From Oscheius sp. JU75 (Eukaryota > Nematoda > Chromadorea > Rhabditida > Rhabditidae), in NCBI GenBank assembly GCA_037178855.1, contig JASJZC010000003.1, forward strand, positions 992,001 to 1,056,000: a DNA stretch of 64,000 nt. The letters run 5' to 3'. Every line of letters starts with the position of its first letter. Position 1 is the stretch's first letter. A program made the translations under genes and the position numbers. The notes under the pieces are model-generated. The model ran no database searches and was not told the origin of the DNA. It was given only the letters and a program-made list of their open reading frames with translations. Of this stretch, positions 38,701 through 47,749 are shown piece by piece.

Positions 38701-38833
38701 ACCCTTGACCTACCTGGTAGATCATAGGATGTACTCCCTCAAACCTCTCGATTTCCACCTTAATCTGACCACTGTTGGCCGATTTTGAGAAGGGAGAAGA
38801 AGAGAACCGGGAGTAAGAGCTCCGAGCAGACAT
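17763..38833 (-). CDS. AGAP: AGAP (centaurin-gamma) ArfGAP, long isoform
   Basis: GTPase-activating protein for Arf, working at endosomal membranes. Exons on the minus strand: 38833-38714, 38654-38564, 28345-28287, 25849-25762, 23700-23603, 23364-23224, 23182-23044, 21461-21243, 20628-20500, 19794-19616, 19544-19032, 18984-18560, 18490-18235, 18191-18033, 17936-17763; all phases agree. Domains in order: N-terminal helix ([18 protein letters not shown]), [11 protein letters not shown], GTPase-like domain, Ser/Thr-rich linker, PH domain ([20 protein letters not shown]) split by a loop ending KKRRPAHRR, ArfGAP CX2CX16CX2C zinc finger (CADC...CIEC) with the Arg in GVHRNMGSH, and ankyrin repeats ([18 protein letters not shown]). 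The P-loop reads GSARSQKN, lacking the usual last Gly and Ser/Thr, so nucleotide binding is doubtful. The nearest known relatives are AGAP1-3 and nematode cnt-2. Confidence 0.93.
22979..22995. repeat. Homopolymer of 17 C
   Basis: Seventeen consecutive C residues in an AGAP intron, just 3' (in window coordinates 5') of the GTPase-domain exon 23044-23182. Its length may be an assembly estimate. Confidence 0.9.
28810..29350 (-). CDS. AGAP: Alternative first exon of AGAP (short isoform)
   Basis: An open exon of about 180 codons starts [16 protein letters not shown] and can end at a GTGAGA donor (28809-28808) in phase 1. It joins the shared exon 28345-28287 in the same phase as the upstream exons at 38.6-38.8 kb, restoring the [11 protein letters not shown] segment. 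The peptide is basic and Ser/Tyr-rich ([15 protein letters not shown]), unlike the helical N-terminus of the long form. Alternative first exons at AGAP genes are known in other animals; use of this one is inferred from phase, strand and position. A second possible donor (GTAGGG) 20 bases upstream gives the same phase. Confidence 0.75.
29351..37784. other. Long AGAP intron, low-complexity DNA
   Basis: No supported exon on either strand. The stretch is dominated by degenerate GAGACAGAGA, AGAGTCA and CAGAACTGAACT words, with short pure GA/CT runs near 30942 and 31530. ORFs here (for example at 33633-34022 and 34836-35141) are compositional artefacts with biased Arg/Gln/Ser/Glu content. A GC-rich hairpin-like stretch lies at about 31746-31788 (CCTCCCCCGGC facing GCCGGGGAGG). 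Confidence 0.6.
37785..38144 (-). CDS. Nested small charged ORF, unknown
   Basis: Single open frame of up to 119 codons, with a second Met (MSIKEEP) at 38078 that may be the true start. The protein is very hydrophilic, with a Lys/Glu-rich helix near residues 70-105 ([27 protein letters not shown]), likely a coiled coil, then an acidic/Ser tail. It lies on the same strand inside the AGAP long-isoform intron. Its possible donors do not give the phase needed to join the AGAP exon at 28345, so it is more likely an independent nested gene than a third AGAP start. Function not recognised. Confidence 0.45.
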   Translation of the reverse strand: MKQLPMFCTRVPISAALLHKRAMSIKEEPTTTDGHMSTARSPKHNKAEDTLRNVPTEMPEFTTDGADCQQRIEKIRRQEAEMSLLAARIREKKKEEEDPDGEKAEQSRTEDKGSPGRSV

Positions 38834-39045
38834 GGCTCTTTGGATAGCTGTCTTCTAGTAATTCTTCAGAGCGATATGATCATCCTTGACCGTGGGACAG
38901 GGGTTCTGAAACTGAGAGTATGAGAGACAGAGACAGTACAAGTATTGAACTAGTCCCAGTTTTTCCGGGAACAACCAGTGGGCAAATAGGACTGGAGTGG
39001 AAGAGAACTATTCCTAGAGTCAGTTTATTTTGGAAAGCAGACTCT

Positions 39046-39095
39046 CAAGGCTGCAGTGACTCTGGCAAAGTGGCTCCAGAGCCACTGCAGCCTTG
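39046..39095. repeat. 20-bp stem hairpin
   Basis: CAAGGCTGCAGTGACTCTGG is followed after 10 bases by its reverse complement with one mismatch (G-U/A-C type). A transcript from either strand would fold into a stem of about 20 bp with a 10-base loop. This fits either a fossil inverted repeat or a small-RNA precursor; nothing flanking distinguishes these. Confidence 0.7.
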
Positions 39096-41214
39096 TGGGC
39101 ATGGTTGCAAGGTCATAACTGAAAGTTCCGAGAGAGACAGGGAGAGGTAGCAAGAGAACCGGTTTAAAACGGTGGGTTTAAGCTGCATAAAAAGAGGATC
39201 CCAATGGGTGTTTCGATTCGAAAATTGCGGGTTTCCATGTCTCGCTGTCTTTCTTTATTTCTTCTTTATTTTTTGTCCCCCTGTCTCTCTATCTCTTTTT
39301 GCTCTGTCTCTCTGCTTCTCTGTATCTATCCCCTTGTCTGTCCCTCTGTTTCCGAGTCTCTCTGTCTCTCCCCAGTTATCCAATGACACCCTTATCCTCA
39401 TCCCTTTACGCAACAGCCAGGGCGCCAAGTAATGGACAAATAAACATTGATGCTCTTGTGTTCGAGACAAGCGCGCGCGAACACAGGAAGCCATCGGAAC
39501 ACTGACTGTACACTTTAAATATGTATCCTCTTTGCAAATCAATGAGACAGGACGTCTCTCTAACTATCTGTTGATTATTTATGCTTTATTCTCCAAAGAG
39601 AATATGAATAACTGACCTGTTTCTAATTGAAAAATTCCCAGAAAAATGTGAACTTTTTTCCAAAGTAGAGCTATCTGAAATTTCCAGTTTGACAAAAAGA
39701 GTGAGAGAGAGACAGAGACAAATACGTAAACAATTACAAGAAAGAAAACGCCTAGGTAAAACGGTGAGACAAGGATGACTAAGAACCCTGCTCGGGAGAG
39801 AGAGAGAGAGAGAGACAGAAAGAGAAAGACAGAGGCAGAGAGGACAGAACAAGCTATCACGTGTTATTTGAAAAGGGAGCTCACTTGATTTGAAATTCAG
39901 ATTGCTGCTGGAGAAAGAGATAAAAAGGGTCACAAAATGACTCAAAATGGACATGAAGCCCAAAAAATGAGTTTACGACTAGTAGTGTTTTTGAGCTAAA
40001 AGTGACCAAATGAGGATCCAAACACAACTTTAGGGTTTTGGCATACTTTGCAAAGTTCTAGAACCGATCAAAAGCTATAACTTTGTAGAACATCGGGAAG
40101 TCAAATTCTGTCATCTTCTGCCCGAAAAACTTGTATAAGGTTGTTGGCAGAGATTGACAGTTCCCGAATGCGGAATAGATAAGGATTCGAAACATGGCCT
40201 GGCTTGAAGAAACGGGACCTAGACTCAAAACTTCACGTATTTCAAGGTCAGTTTTGAATTTTTAAAGTGTCGGAGAATAGGAAAATAGGAAAAAAAGTGA
40301 ATGGTAAAGATATTGCAAGAGTTTCAGATGAGCTGCCTCTGAAAAAAGGCGGATCTAACCAAAAGTAGCCTACAAAAGACTATGAAGTCAGATTTTTCGG
40401 TAAAAAGTACTAGTTTTCCTTGAAAAATTCTGACAAAAAGCATACAGATCGAGTCAAAAATGGAGGTGTCTCGTCTGAAACAATGAAGGTAGGCGAAAGC
40501 GAAATGCCGACTGGACTGGGGAGTGATTTTGGCGCCAAACTTGCTTTCATTCCGGACTGGAACTGTCAAAATCTCTGTCATTTTCTCTGTCATAACCGGG
40601 ACAAGACAAAGAGAGAAAGTGTTAAAAAAACGAATTTCACTGATAAGAATTCTACTGGGAACTCCTGGGCAAACAAAAAGTGACCATCATGGGAGAAAAG
40701 CGGGACGCTTTTTTAAAGAAAAAAAGCAGGAAAATAGGAATTTTGAATAAAATTAAGAAAAATGTCGCTCCTTGTTCATTCTCTCTGTCTCTCTGTGTAT
40801 ATACCGGGCCGATCGATAGGGGGGCCCCCGACCCCGCGTCCATCCAGCCTCCTTAGTTCAGTAGAGAGAGAGAGAGACAAAGAGCATGCTCCATGGTCTG
40901 GCCAATTAGGTCCCATTTTTTGTGAGTTTACTGAAAAAGACCCTGGGTGTCAGAAAACTGACTCGAAGCTGTTGGTTTTCTTCTCTCTGATAATGAATCT
41001 TGAATAGCTCTCGTACTTTCAGGTCCAGCAAGCAGCTAAACACTAAAGACAACTTTCAGGGGTCAAGCAATCATTTTTCAATTTTTATCAAATCAAAACT
41101 ACAACTTTGCAGAGCATCGTTTTGTAGTCAACCCACTTTTTGAAATAGCTTCTTTTGTATGGGGCCTATTTTTAAACCAAAATAACTTGCGACCCACCTT
41201 GTATACCTTGTTTC

Positions 41215-41370
41215 GGATCGAAAACTTCATCTTTCAGACTTATGATGACAAAGTTGTAGCCCGTATTAAAGTCTAAAACTTTGCAAAATATCACATTGCA
41301 CGAAAATGCTTTGTTGGACTCTAAAGAGTCCTTTTTTCTGCCAGTGTTCTCTGAACATCTTGTAAACAGA
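41215..41370 (+). repeat. Dispersed repeat copy
   Basis: Second copy of the repeat described at 15290-15525, containing CAAAGTTGTAGCCCGT, AACTTTGCAAAATATCACATTGCA and GTGTTCTCTGAACATCTTGTAAA in the same order. A partial inverted or rearranged piece (ACTACAACTTTGCAGAGCATCG) lies just upstream at 41093-41118. Confidence 0.55.
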
Positions 41371-43117
41371 TAAACAGAAGTCATACAAGATACAAGTTTG
41401 CCACTCTCTACGGGTAGTCAAGAAATGCAAAGGAAATCCCTGAAGAAACTGAAGAGGAGCAGAGGGACAGAGACGGTCAGTTGACCTTCCCTTCTTTCCA
41501 GCAGGAGCCCAGTGTCACTGACAGTCACTCAGAGTATCAGACAAAATGGTATAATGCCCAGGAGATATACAATAGATGCGGTTTCAGGTTAGGGTGACGG
41601 AGACGGCTATAAAACGTTTTATAGTCTCCGCCCGGGACCGACAAGCATAAAGGAGCCTAATGGAACGAGATCATTTGGAGCTACTCTAATGGAAAAAAAA
41701 ATTGATAAAAGGAAGAAAAGTGGCACGTGTGTCATGCTGATCCCTCCTGGCGGCAGCATTTGTCCCTGCTCGTATGTCGCGCTAACACACTCGTGTTCTG
41801 TTTGTTGATGGGATATGTAGTCAAAGACAAGGGGAAAAAAAACTGGTCCCTGTCTGTCTCTGTCTCTGTCACTCTTCTCATAGTCAGAACGTCTATTACT
41901 AGCACAGAGCGACCACCTGTCCTGTCATATCATTAGTGAGTAACGAGATTACGCCATACTGACATTTGCCAGGCCTAAATGGCTAGTGTCAACCCATTAA
42001 TTGATGACCGAATTGGGAAAACACGGTCAATAGAGCGTGATAGAGAGACGTGGAGGTCCAGAAACAGAGACAGACTTTTTTAAATGACAAAATCAGTAAA
42101 TTTCGTGGTCTGATAGTATCTGAGGTGTCAAGTGAAGCATGAAAATATTGAGGTCTCTATTTGGAGTCTGGAAGACCGACCACTTAGAAAGGAAATAATG
42201 AGGAACTGAAAAGACAGACAATTGAGCGGAGAGACAGAGAGACAGAGTCAGAGAATAAGAAAAGAGAGCCTAAGGAGAGAAAGCCCTAAGAGGAAAAGTG
42301 TAGTAGATCGTCCAGAATGATAAGGATGGGGAGTGGTGGTTGGCTATGGCTGCAACTTTCACCTCTTTCCCGCTCGTCACAAATATCACCATAAGAGGAG
42401 AGAGAGAGAGAGAGAGAGACCGAAACCTGTTCCGGCCTAGCTGTGGTCAGAGAGCGGGAGAATTTGCATGTAATCCCAGTGACAGCGGGACAGGGAATGG
42501 GTGAAAAGGGTTAGATAGAAGCTTGTCTCTCTTTCTCTCGAGAATATCACATAACCATAACCGTATGAGTCTATGTCTATAATTTTCACCCACCCTTTTA
42601 CTATCGCAGTCTGTCTCTGTCTCTAGTCATGTCCTCAACCACAACCATTTTCGTTCATCTAATTGCAAAAAAACAGGACATGGTTCCGGATAGTGACCAA
42701 TATCAACAGTTTCATATGGCTCATCTTCGAGTTTCCTTGTCATTCTCTAGCAATATACCTGTTCCAAGTGTTCCGCACTGAATTGTATCAAGGCAAATCT
42801 GTCGTTCGAGCTCTTTCCTCCCTTCCCCTCTCCCCCGTCTCCTGGAATATTGTGTAGCTTGACGTTACAGCCATGTGAATAAACAGTTGCATGCAAAAAA
42901 GACTATAAGAAGTTTTATAAAAACCTGACTGTGATACATGCTCATTCTCTGCAGAACTTCTAAAATTGTTGCCTCGTATCCAAAAACGGGGTGATAAGAT
43001 TTTTTTTTTTAAATAGCAGCAGTACTGTCTCTCTGTCCCACTGATTTTCTGTCTCTATGCTTATCTGTCTCACTCTCTCTTTCTCTCTGTCTGTCTCTTG
43101 CTCGTGTATTTTTGATT

Positions 43118-43435
43118 GAATCCCAGCTATCTCCTCGTCTCTAGCATGGTTCTCATTGCAATTTTCTTCTGCCTGAAGAAGCTCTACAACTGCTGTCGTG
43201 ACAATATCAACGAGATTTTGGCCGATTACTGTCCGGCCAACACCCATTCGATGAATCTATTAGATCCGGTAGGTCTTGCATAGTTTTTCAAGAGACTGTC
43301 ACCTATATTTTTTTCTCAGTTATTGATCGGCCATCCCACCGAAAATGAGATCTATCCGATGGAAGAAGGTGCACAAGGTGAAGCGTCCGTCGTCCTTAGA
43401 AGAGCGTCCATTGCACCCCGAAAAAATATCTGTTG
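43118..43435 (+). CDS. Small single-pass membrane protein
   Basis: Two exons (to 43269, then from about 43319) give LNPSYLLV, a hydrophobic span (MVLIAIFFCL), a Cys-bearing basic juxtamembrane KKLYNCCRDNINEIL, and a short soluble tail ending PRKNIC. About 90 residues in total. Its true start is unclear: the nearest Met is within the hydrophobic span at about 43145, and a splice acceptor (AATCCCAG) may bring in an earlier exon. A paralogue at 57258 retains the same span and juxtamembrane motif, which supports real coding. Family not recognised. Confidence 0.55.
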
Positions 43436-44520
43436 ACTCGGCACTCTTTTTGAATGCTTCATACTCTTGTTTTTGGGTTATGGTTGTATTTTTGGTCTTC
43501 AATGAAGTCATCTTGTAGCAGAGACAGAAATGACTGGAAACGGTTGACAGAGAGAACAGAATAGGCAGATTGATATAGATCGGGATAGAAACGAAATGAA
43601 GGAAGTGAAGGGGTCAGGGGAGTGAGAGACAGAGAGCAGAAGAAACAAGGGACAAGCTAAAATTTACAGGCGACAGGAAGGGTTCAATGGAACAGGTTGG
43701 CATTACGTGTGACTCTTCGCCAAAGGAAGACTGACAGAAACAGGCTGACAGAAGAAGCACAGTGAACTTGACTGAGACAAAATAATGGTAGACTGGCAGG
43801 GACAGCGTGACAGAGATTTCAAGGAGGACAGGTATACAGTTTCCTCTTGACTGACCAGATGACCTAAGCTGGGAGAGACGAAATGACATGTTAACCTTGG
43901 AAGATTGACAGAGAGAGAGATGAGGAGAAAGACGTTCAGTGCCAGATGTGTGAGGTTGACAGGATAGCCCAACTGACAGACAGATTGACACGAACAGTTC
44001 GGAAGGGACAACGTGACAGAAATCTTGAGGAGACAGATTGACAAAGACTTTTTGACTGATGAAATGAGGGATAGGCTAGAAGATTGGCATATGTAGGTGG
44101 GCAGAGACAGACATTCTGGACAATTTGTAATTCAATGAGCGCAGTTTAACATACCGTCTTGACATCATAAATCCTTTTCCCTAAGAGCCGTTGTGCCAAA
44201 TGAGTTACTCTGAGGAGAGAGAAGTCTGTACAGCTTTCGAAATCTCAGAGACTTTAATCGACCTCTTCTCACATATTAAAACCCACTTTATGATCGCGGC
44301 GCTACCCCTGCCCTTCTCAGACTGTTTTAGCTCTACCAGCTTTCCATTTTTCGAATTTATTTTGACCCCAAGCTGTCATCTGACGAGCGATGTTCAGCAA
44401 AATTATTGGCCAGATCAAGGCCTGAAACATCCCAAAACATCACGGAAAACTGACTTTTAATCGAGCAGTTCAGACACGGTGTATTATGCATTTTTAGACA
44501 CGAACACAACCGAAGACGCA

Positions 44521-44688
44521 GTGTTCTGTACGGCCGGCCTGACTGTGTACTTCACCGTGGTCTACTGTCGCTATAGGTGTCGCAGGAATCCGCGCGTGCC
44601 TCCACGTCGGCAGTATCTCCCTCGAATCGTGAAGGCTCCTAAAAAAACACTGTATTCTCAGCTGTTAGGCGTCGACAAGCTCATGTAA
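44521..44688 (+). CDS. Small membrane-peptide exon
   Basis: Open exon reading VFCTAGLTVYFTVVYCRYRC, then a basic, Pro/Arg-rich tail (RRNPRVPPRRQYLP) ending at a TAA. The layout (short hydrophobic span, Cys at both ends, basic cytoplasmic-type tail) matches the other small membrane genes in this cluster. No ATG in frame was found close by, so an upstream exon is likely. Confidence 0.4.
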   Translation: MFCTAGLTVYFTVVYCRYRCRRNPRVPPRRQYLPRIVKAPKKTLYSQLLGVDKLM

Positions 44689-45396
44689 GCAGCTGTTTTC
44701 TCTGTGTCTCTCTGTCTCTCTGTCTCTTTGTCCCGTTGTCTGTTTGTGCCGATTGACTCATTTAGATGACCTCAAGAGTCAATGAACCTTGTTGCTATTA
44801 AAACTCTAATAATAGATCTTTTAGAGCACTCCCCAAGACAAATCCGCATTCCCAATGAAAGTCTCACCAGTGATACTTTATAATATTTCGGGTTCCTTAT
44901 TATCTGTTGTCAAAGCGGGATATGAATTTTTTGAAAGAGACAGGAAGCGGTTGGAATGTAGTGGGCTAGAGAGACAGTATCGCTCGATCCCGACAGTTGT
45001 TGTCTTTCATCCGGGATGGTGTGAGAGAGCACGCGCAACCGTTCCTTGTAAACAGCACAACATTTTGTCTTGTTCCGTTTAGGCCTAGGTAGGAACATTT
45101 CTCTTTTCCTTTTACATAGACAAAGAGACAGGGAGACAGAAAGACAAAGAGACAGTGAAACAGACCCTGGTACATACATAATCCTTGAAGCATTTCAAAG
45201 CTGTTTGCTCTTGCCAATCAATCAATCTGTCTGCAATCTTTTGCTTGTTAATCATGTGTCTGCATAAATCACTCACTTCGTGATCTATGAATAGAGGCAG
45301 ACAGTCGCCATCGCGCAATCGCTTATTTAGAGCCTTTTGCTCCTCAAAACACGACCTTTCCCATCTTTATCAATTATCTCACTATCATTTTTTAGA

Positions 45397-45681
45397 ATGG
45401 AGATTCTCTTTCTAGTGATGTTAATCATTTGCTGCATCGGCCTGTGCTGCTGCCGTAGTTATTTTTCTTCTGGTCCTCTTCCGGTCTACGATCAGCCAGA
45501 CGCTGTAAGTCTGTCTCTCTGTCATTTTATACTTCAGACTGTTGCCACAAGGGACCACGTCTACTACATTCCTGACGATCTCACTACCTCCTGTGAGAAC
45601 ACAGCGGATGCGTGCTCGTGCCCGTCGGTCAACTGCCAGAATGCAGCCGATGTGTGCTCATGCCAGTCCTGCGATGACTAG
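45397..45681 (+). CDS. Small Cys-rich single-pass membrane protein
   Basis: Two exons, 45397-45504 and 45538-45681, GT-AG and in phase, giving about 83 residues. The N-terminal hydrophobic span MEILFLVMLIICCIGLCCC is studded with Cys, followed by a soluble domain (VATRDHVYYIPDDL) and a Cys-rich tail with two related units (ADACSCPSVNC and ADVCSCQSC). The ATG is preceded one base after TTTTTTAG, a strong 3' splice site with no obvious upstream coding exon; this is the arrangement expected for spliced-leader addition or a non-coding first exon. Its 5' part is duplicated at 51868-51960. Family not recognised. Confidence 0.65.
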   Translation: MEILFLVMLIICCIGLCCCRSYFSSGPLPVYDQPDAVSLSLCHFILQTVATRDHVYYIPDDLTTSCENTADACSCPSVNCQNAADVCSCQSCDD

Positions 45682-46247
45682 CAGTGTTACTACCACATGT
45701 TTTAAATACGTCAGTAAAGATTAAACAAATATAAAAGAAAAATATTTGGGGATGGGATAGGAGAGAGTACGGGTGAGAAAGATTCTAGGGCATGAAGGAT
45801 CCTTTGCAGTGGAAGAGAGGAGGCATTAGATTTCTTACTGGCTCAAGGCTGTACATTGCTGTTCTTTCGAACACCAGAAATTGCTATTCTAAAAAACCTT
45901 CCGTAGTCAAGAGGGACATCAGTCTATTCACTTTCTTCCTGCACCACCTCACGGTAGTGAGAGTGATCATGGCTAGAATAAGAAGTCCTAGGGCTCCAAA
46001 AAAAGCTGTCCTCTGGCAGAGAAGAATAGGCCACCTCGTGAGAACAGAGAGAAACCTAGAATTTCTAGTAACTAGGCAGATTTGACGTCAAGTTATTTTG
46101 TTGGAAGATTTATGATTGCCAGAAGAGTAGAAAGAGAATCTAGAGATGGTGACAGGGACAGTGCACTGATGGGTACTTCTTGATACGAATATGACAAAAG
46201 TAGAGAGTACAATGACTCCCTCTATGATCCACCATTTCTCTGCAAGC

Positions 46248-46383
46248 TCGGCTCAGATGACCAGAGGACGCTGTCTTGGTTTTTCTCGGAACTCTGTGTC
46301 TTCTAGTGGCAGTCTTTCTTATATTCGGGAGCATACTACACTGCGATACAGGGAGAAAATATTGGGTCTCTGTCTGTAAATAA
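46248..46383 (+). pseudogene. Degenerate copy of small membrane gene
   Basis: Reads EDAVLVFLGTLCLLVAVFL in one frame, identical in its core to the intact ORF at 57853, but short deletions upstream (the GTTCT and AG present at 57870-57885 are missing) put a TGA in front and remove the start. A TTCGGGAGC insertion follows the hydrophobic span. It may be the decayed relative of the 57.8-kb copy or use an unseen upstream exon. Confidence 0.4.
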
Positions 46384-46436
46384 TAACAACTCCCGTTTCG
46401 AGAACAATCTTTATTTTCTTTCGATGCCCTTCTCCT

Positions 46437-47682
46437 CTAACAGGTCATCTTCTCCAAATGCCTCATGGCATTGCTGCGGTGACGAAGAATCTTCTGGAGG
46501 GGTCCTCCGCGGAAGATGTTGCCTCGACTATGAAGTTTCTCGTGGAGCTCTCTCAGATGCGGCTTTCTCGGCTCGGCCACGATGAATTCCACGGCAAGCT
46601 GGTTGTAGTGTCGCTTCAGTAGCAGAGCTGTGGCCACATTCTGCAGACGGGGCATGTCACAGTCGGCGGCAGCTAGATACCACTTGAGCACCTGTTCCAG
46701 ACAGTCTCTCTCCGAGACCAACTGGTCACAGGCCGTCTTCTCCAGTGCCGTATGCAGAGGATTGACGATGCTGGGCCGGTAGCGACGAATCAGATGGATC
46801 ATCTCCTCGGTCAGCTTCACGGTCATTGTGCCCTCCTGACGGTAGGTGTTGGTCAGCATGAAGACGAGGACGGTGGAGAGTGCAGCCAGCGTGCAGTCCT
46901 CCTCGTACTCGGGTCTCTTATTTCGCAGAAGCTGGCGGAAGTAGTGGGACGTCTGGAAGAGCGCGGTCCTGTTGCAAGGGAAGATGCCGTCCTGGCAGCG
47001 GAGACGAACGTCATGAAGAGCTGGGTCATTGATGATACGGAAGAGGGACGGACGAGAGGCTGGTGGAGCTTGAGCGGCTTTGAGGAAGATACCAAGCTCG
47101 AAACAGCGCGTTGGAATCTGGAAATGGGGATGGAGATACTAGAAAGCAACAGAGAAACATGGAGACAGGGAGGCAGAGACAGGGGGAAAGAGGGCTGACC
47201 TGCAAAATCGTCGTAATGTGAAGAGTCGCGGCTCCAGACTGTCCACTGTAAATCTCCTGAAGAGTTCTTCCAAAGTTTGATTCTGCCGGCACTCGAGCGG
47301 CACACGGCTCCCCAGCACTGCTGCTGATGATCACATCTTTCATCACATGACGCACCGGTCCGAGTAGACTCTGCCCATCGAAGGTCTTGGCCTCGACGAA
47401 GAGAATGACTCCGCGCAGCACATACGTCCTGGCAGACTCGAAGAGAAACGATGGCTCCAGAATCAGGTAGCACTGCGCACCTGCACGACTTCTGGCAGCC
47501 TGAGAGCCACGAAGGAAGTTGTACTCGTCGTCGGCCGACAGCGTCAGCTTCCATTCATAGACGGCCAGACCGTGGACTACGGTGATGATCTCGGTCTGAC
47601 GGTAGATTCTTCCGGTAGAGACATCTATGTTCCAGTTGCTAACGAATTCTTCGTAGTCGAACCCGGCCACGGTAGTTACCAT
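46437..47682 (-). CDS. BTB/POZ-domain protein
   Basis: Two exons (47682-47200, 47117-46437) joined in phase, about 387 residues. The second exon carries a BTB core: DPALHDVRLRCQDGIFPCNR, then ALFQTSHYFRQLL, followed by helices like those of Cul3-adaptor BTB proteins (VLKWYLAADCDMPRLQNVA). The N-terminal 150 residues have a beta-rich pattern (AVYEWKLTLSADDEYNFLRG) that may be a diverged MATH domain, which would make it a MATH-BTB ubiquitin-ligase adaptor; this part is tentative. A LINE-type retroelement ends just upstream of its ATG. The antisense of its last 130 bases is duplicated at 58040-58168. Confidence 0.75.
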
Positions 47683-47749
47683 CGTCGTCTGCGCTGGAGT
47701 AGTCTCGGGCCAATTGGGAGCAACTTTTATTGATTTGTAGTTTCTCTAC

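Larger units (their letters stand above)
38834..43117. other. Gene-poor spacer
   Basis: No convincing multi-exon gene. Contents seen: the hairpin at 39046-39095, repeat copies near 40060-40110 and 41085-41370, a perfect 18-base palindrome at 41607-41624, and simple-sequence GAGACAGA/TCTGTC tracts. A 50-codon ORF starting MSSTTTIFVHL at 42628 may be a tiny gene but has no independent support. Confidence 0.5.

Noticed and set aside
42628..42780. 50-codon ORF MSSTTTIFVHL
   Set aside because: No hydrophobic span, splice structure or paralogue to support it; kept only as a note in the spacer entry.
44191..44460. 89-codon ORF MCQMSYSEEREVCTAF
   Set aside because: No flanking signals or duplicated relative; could be chance.
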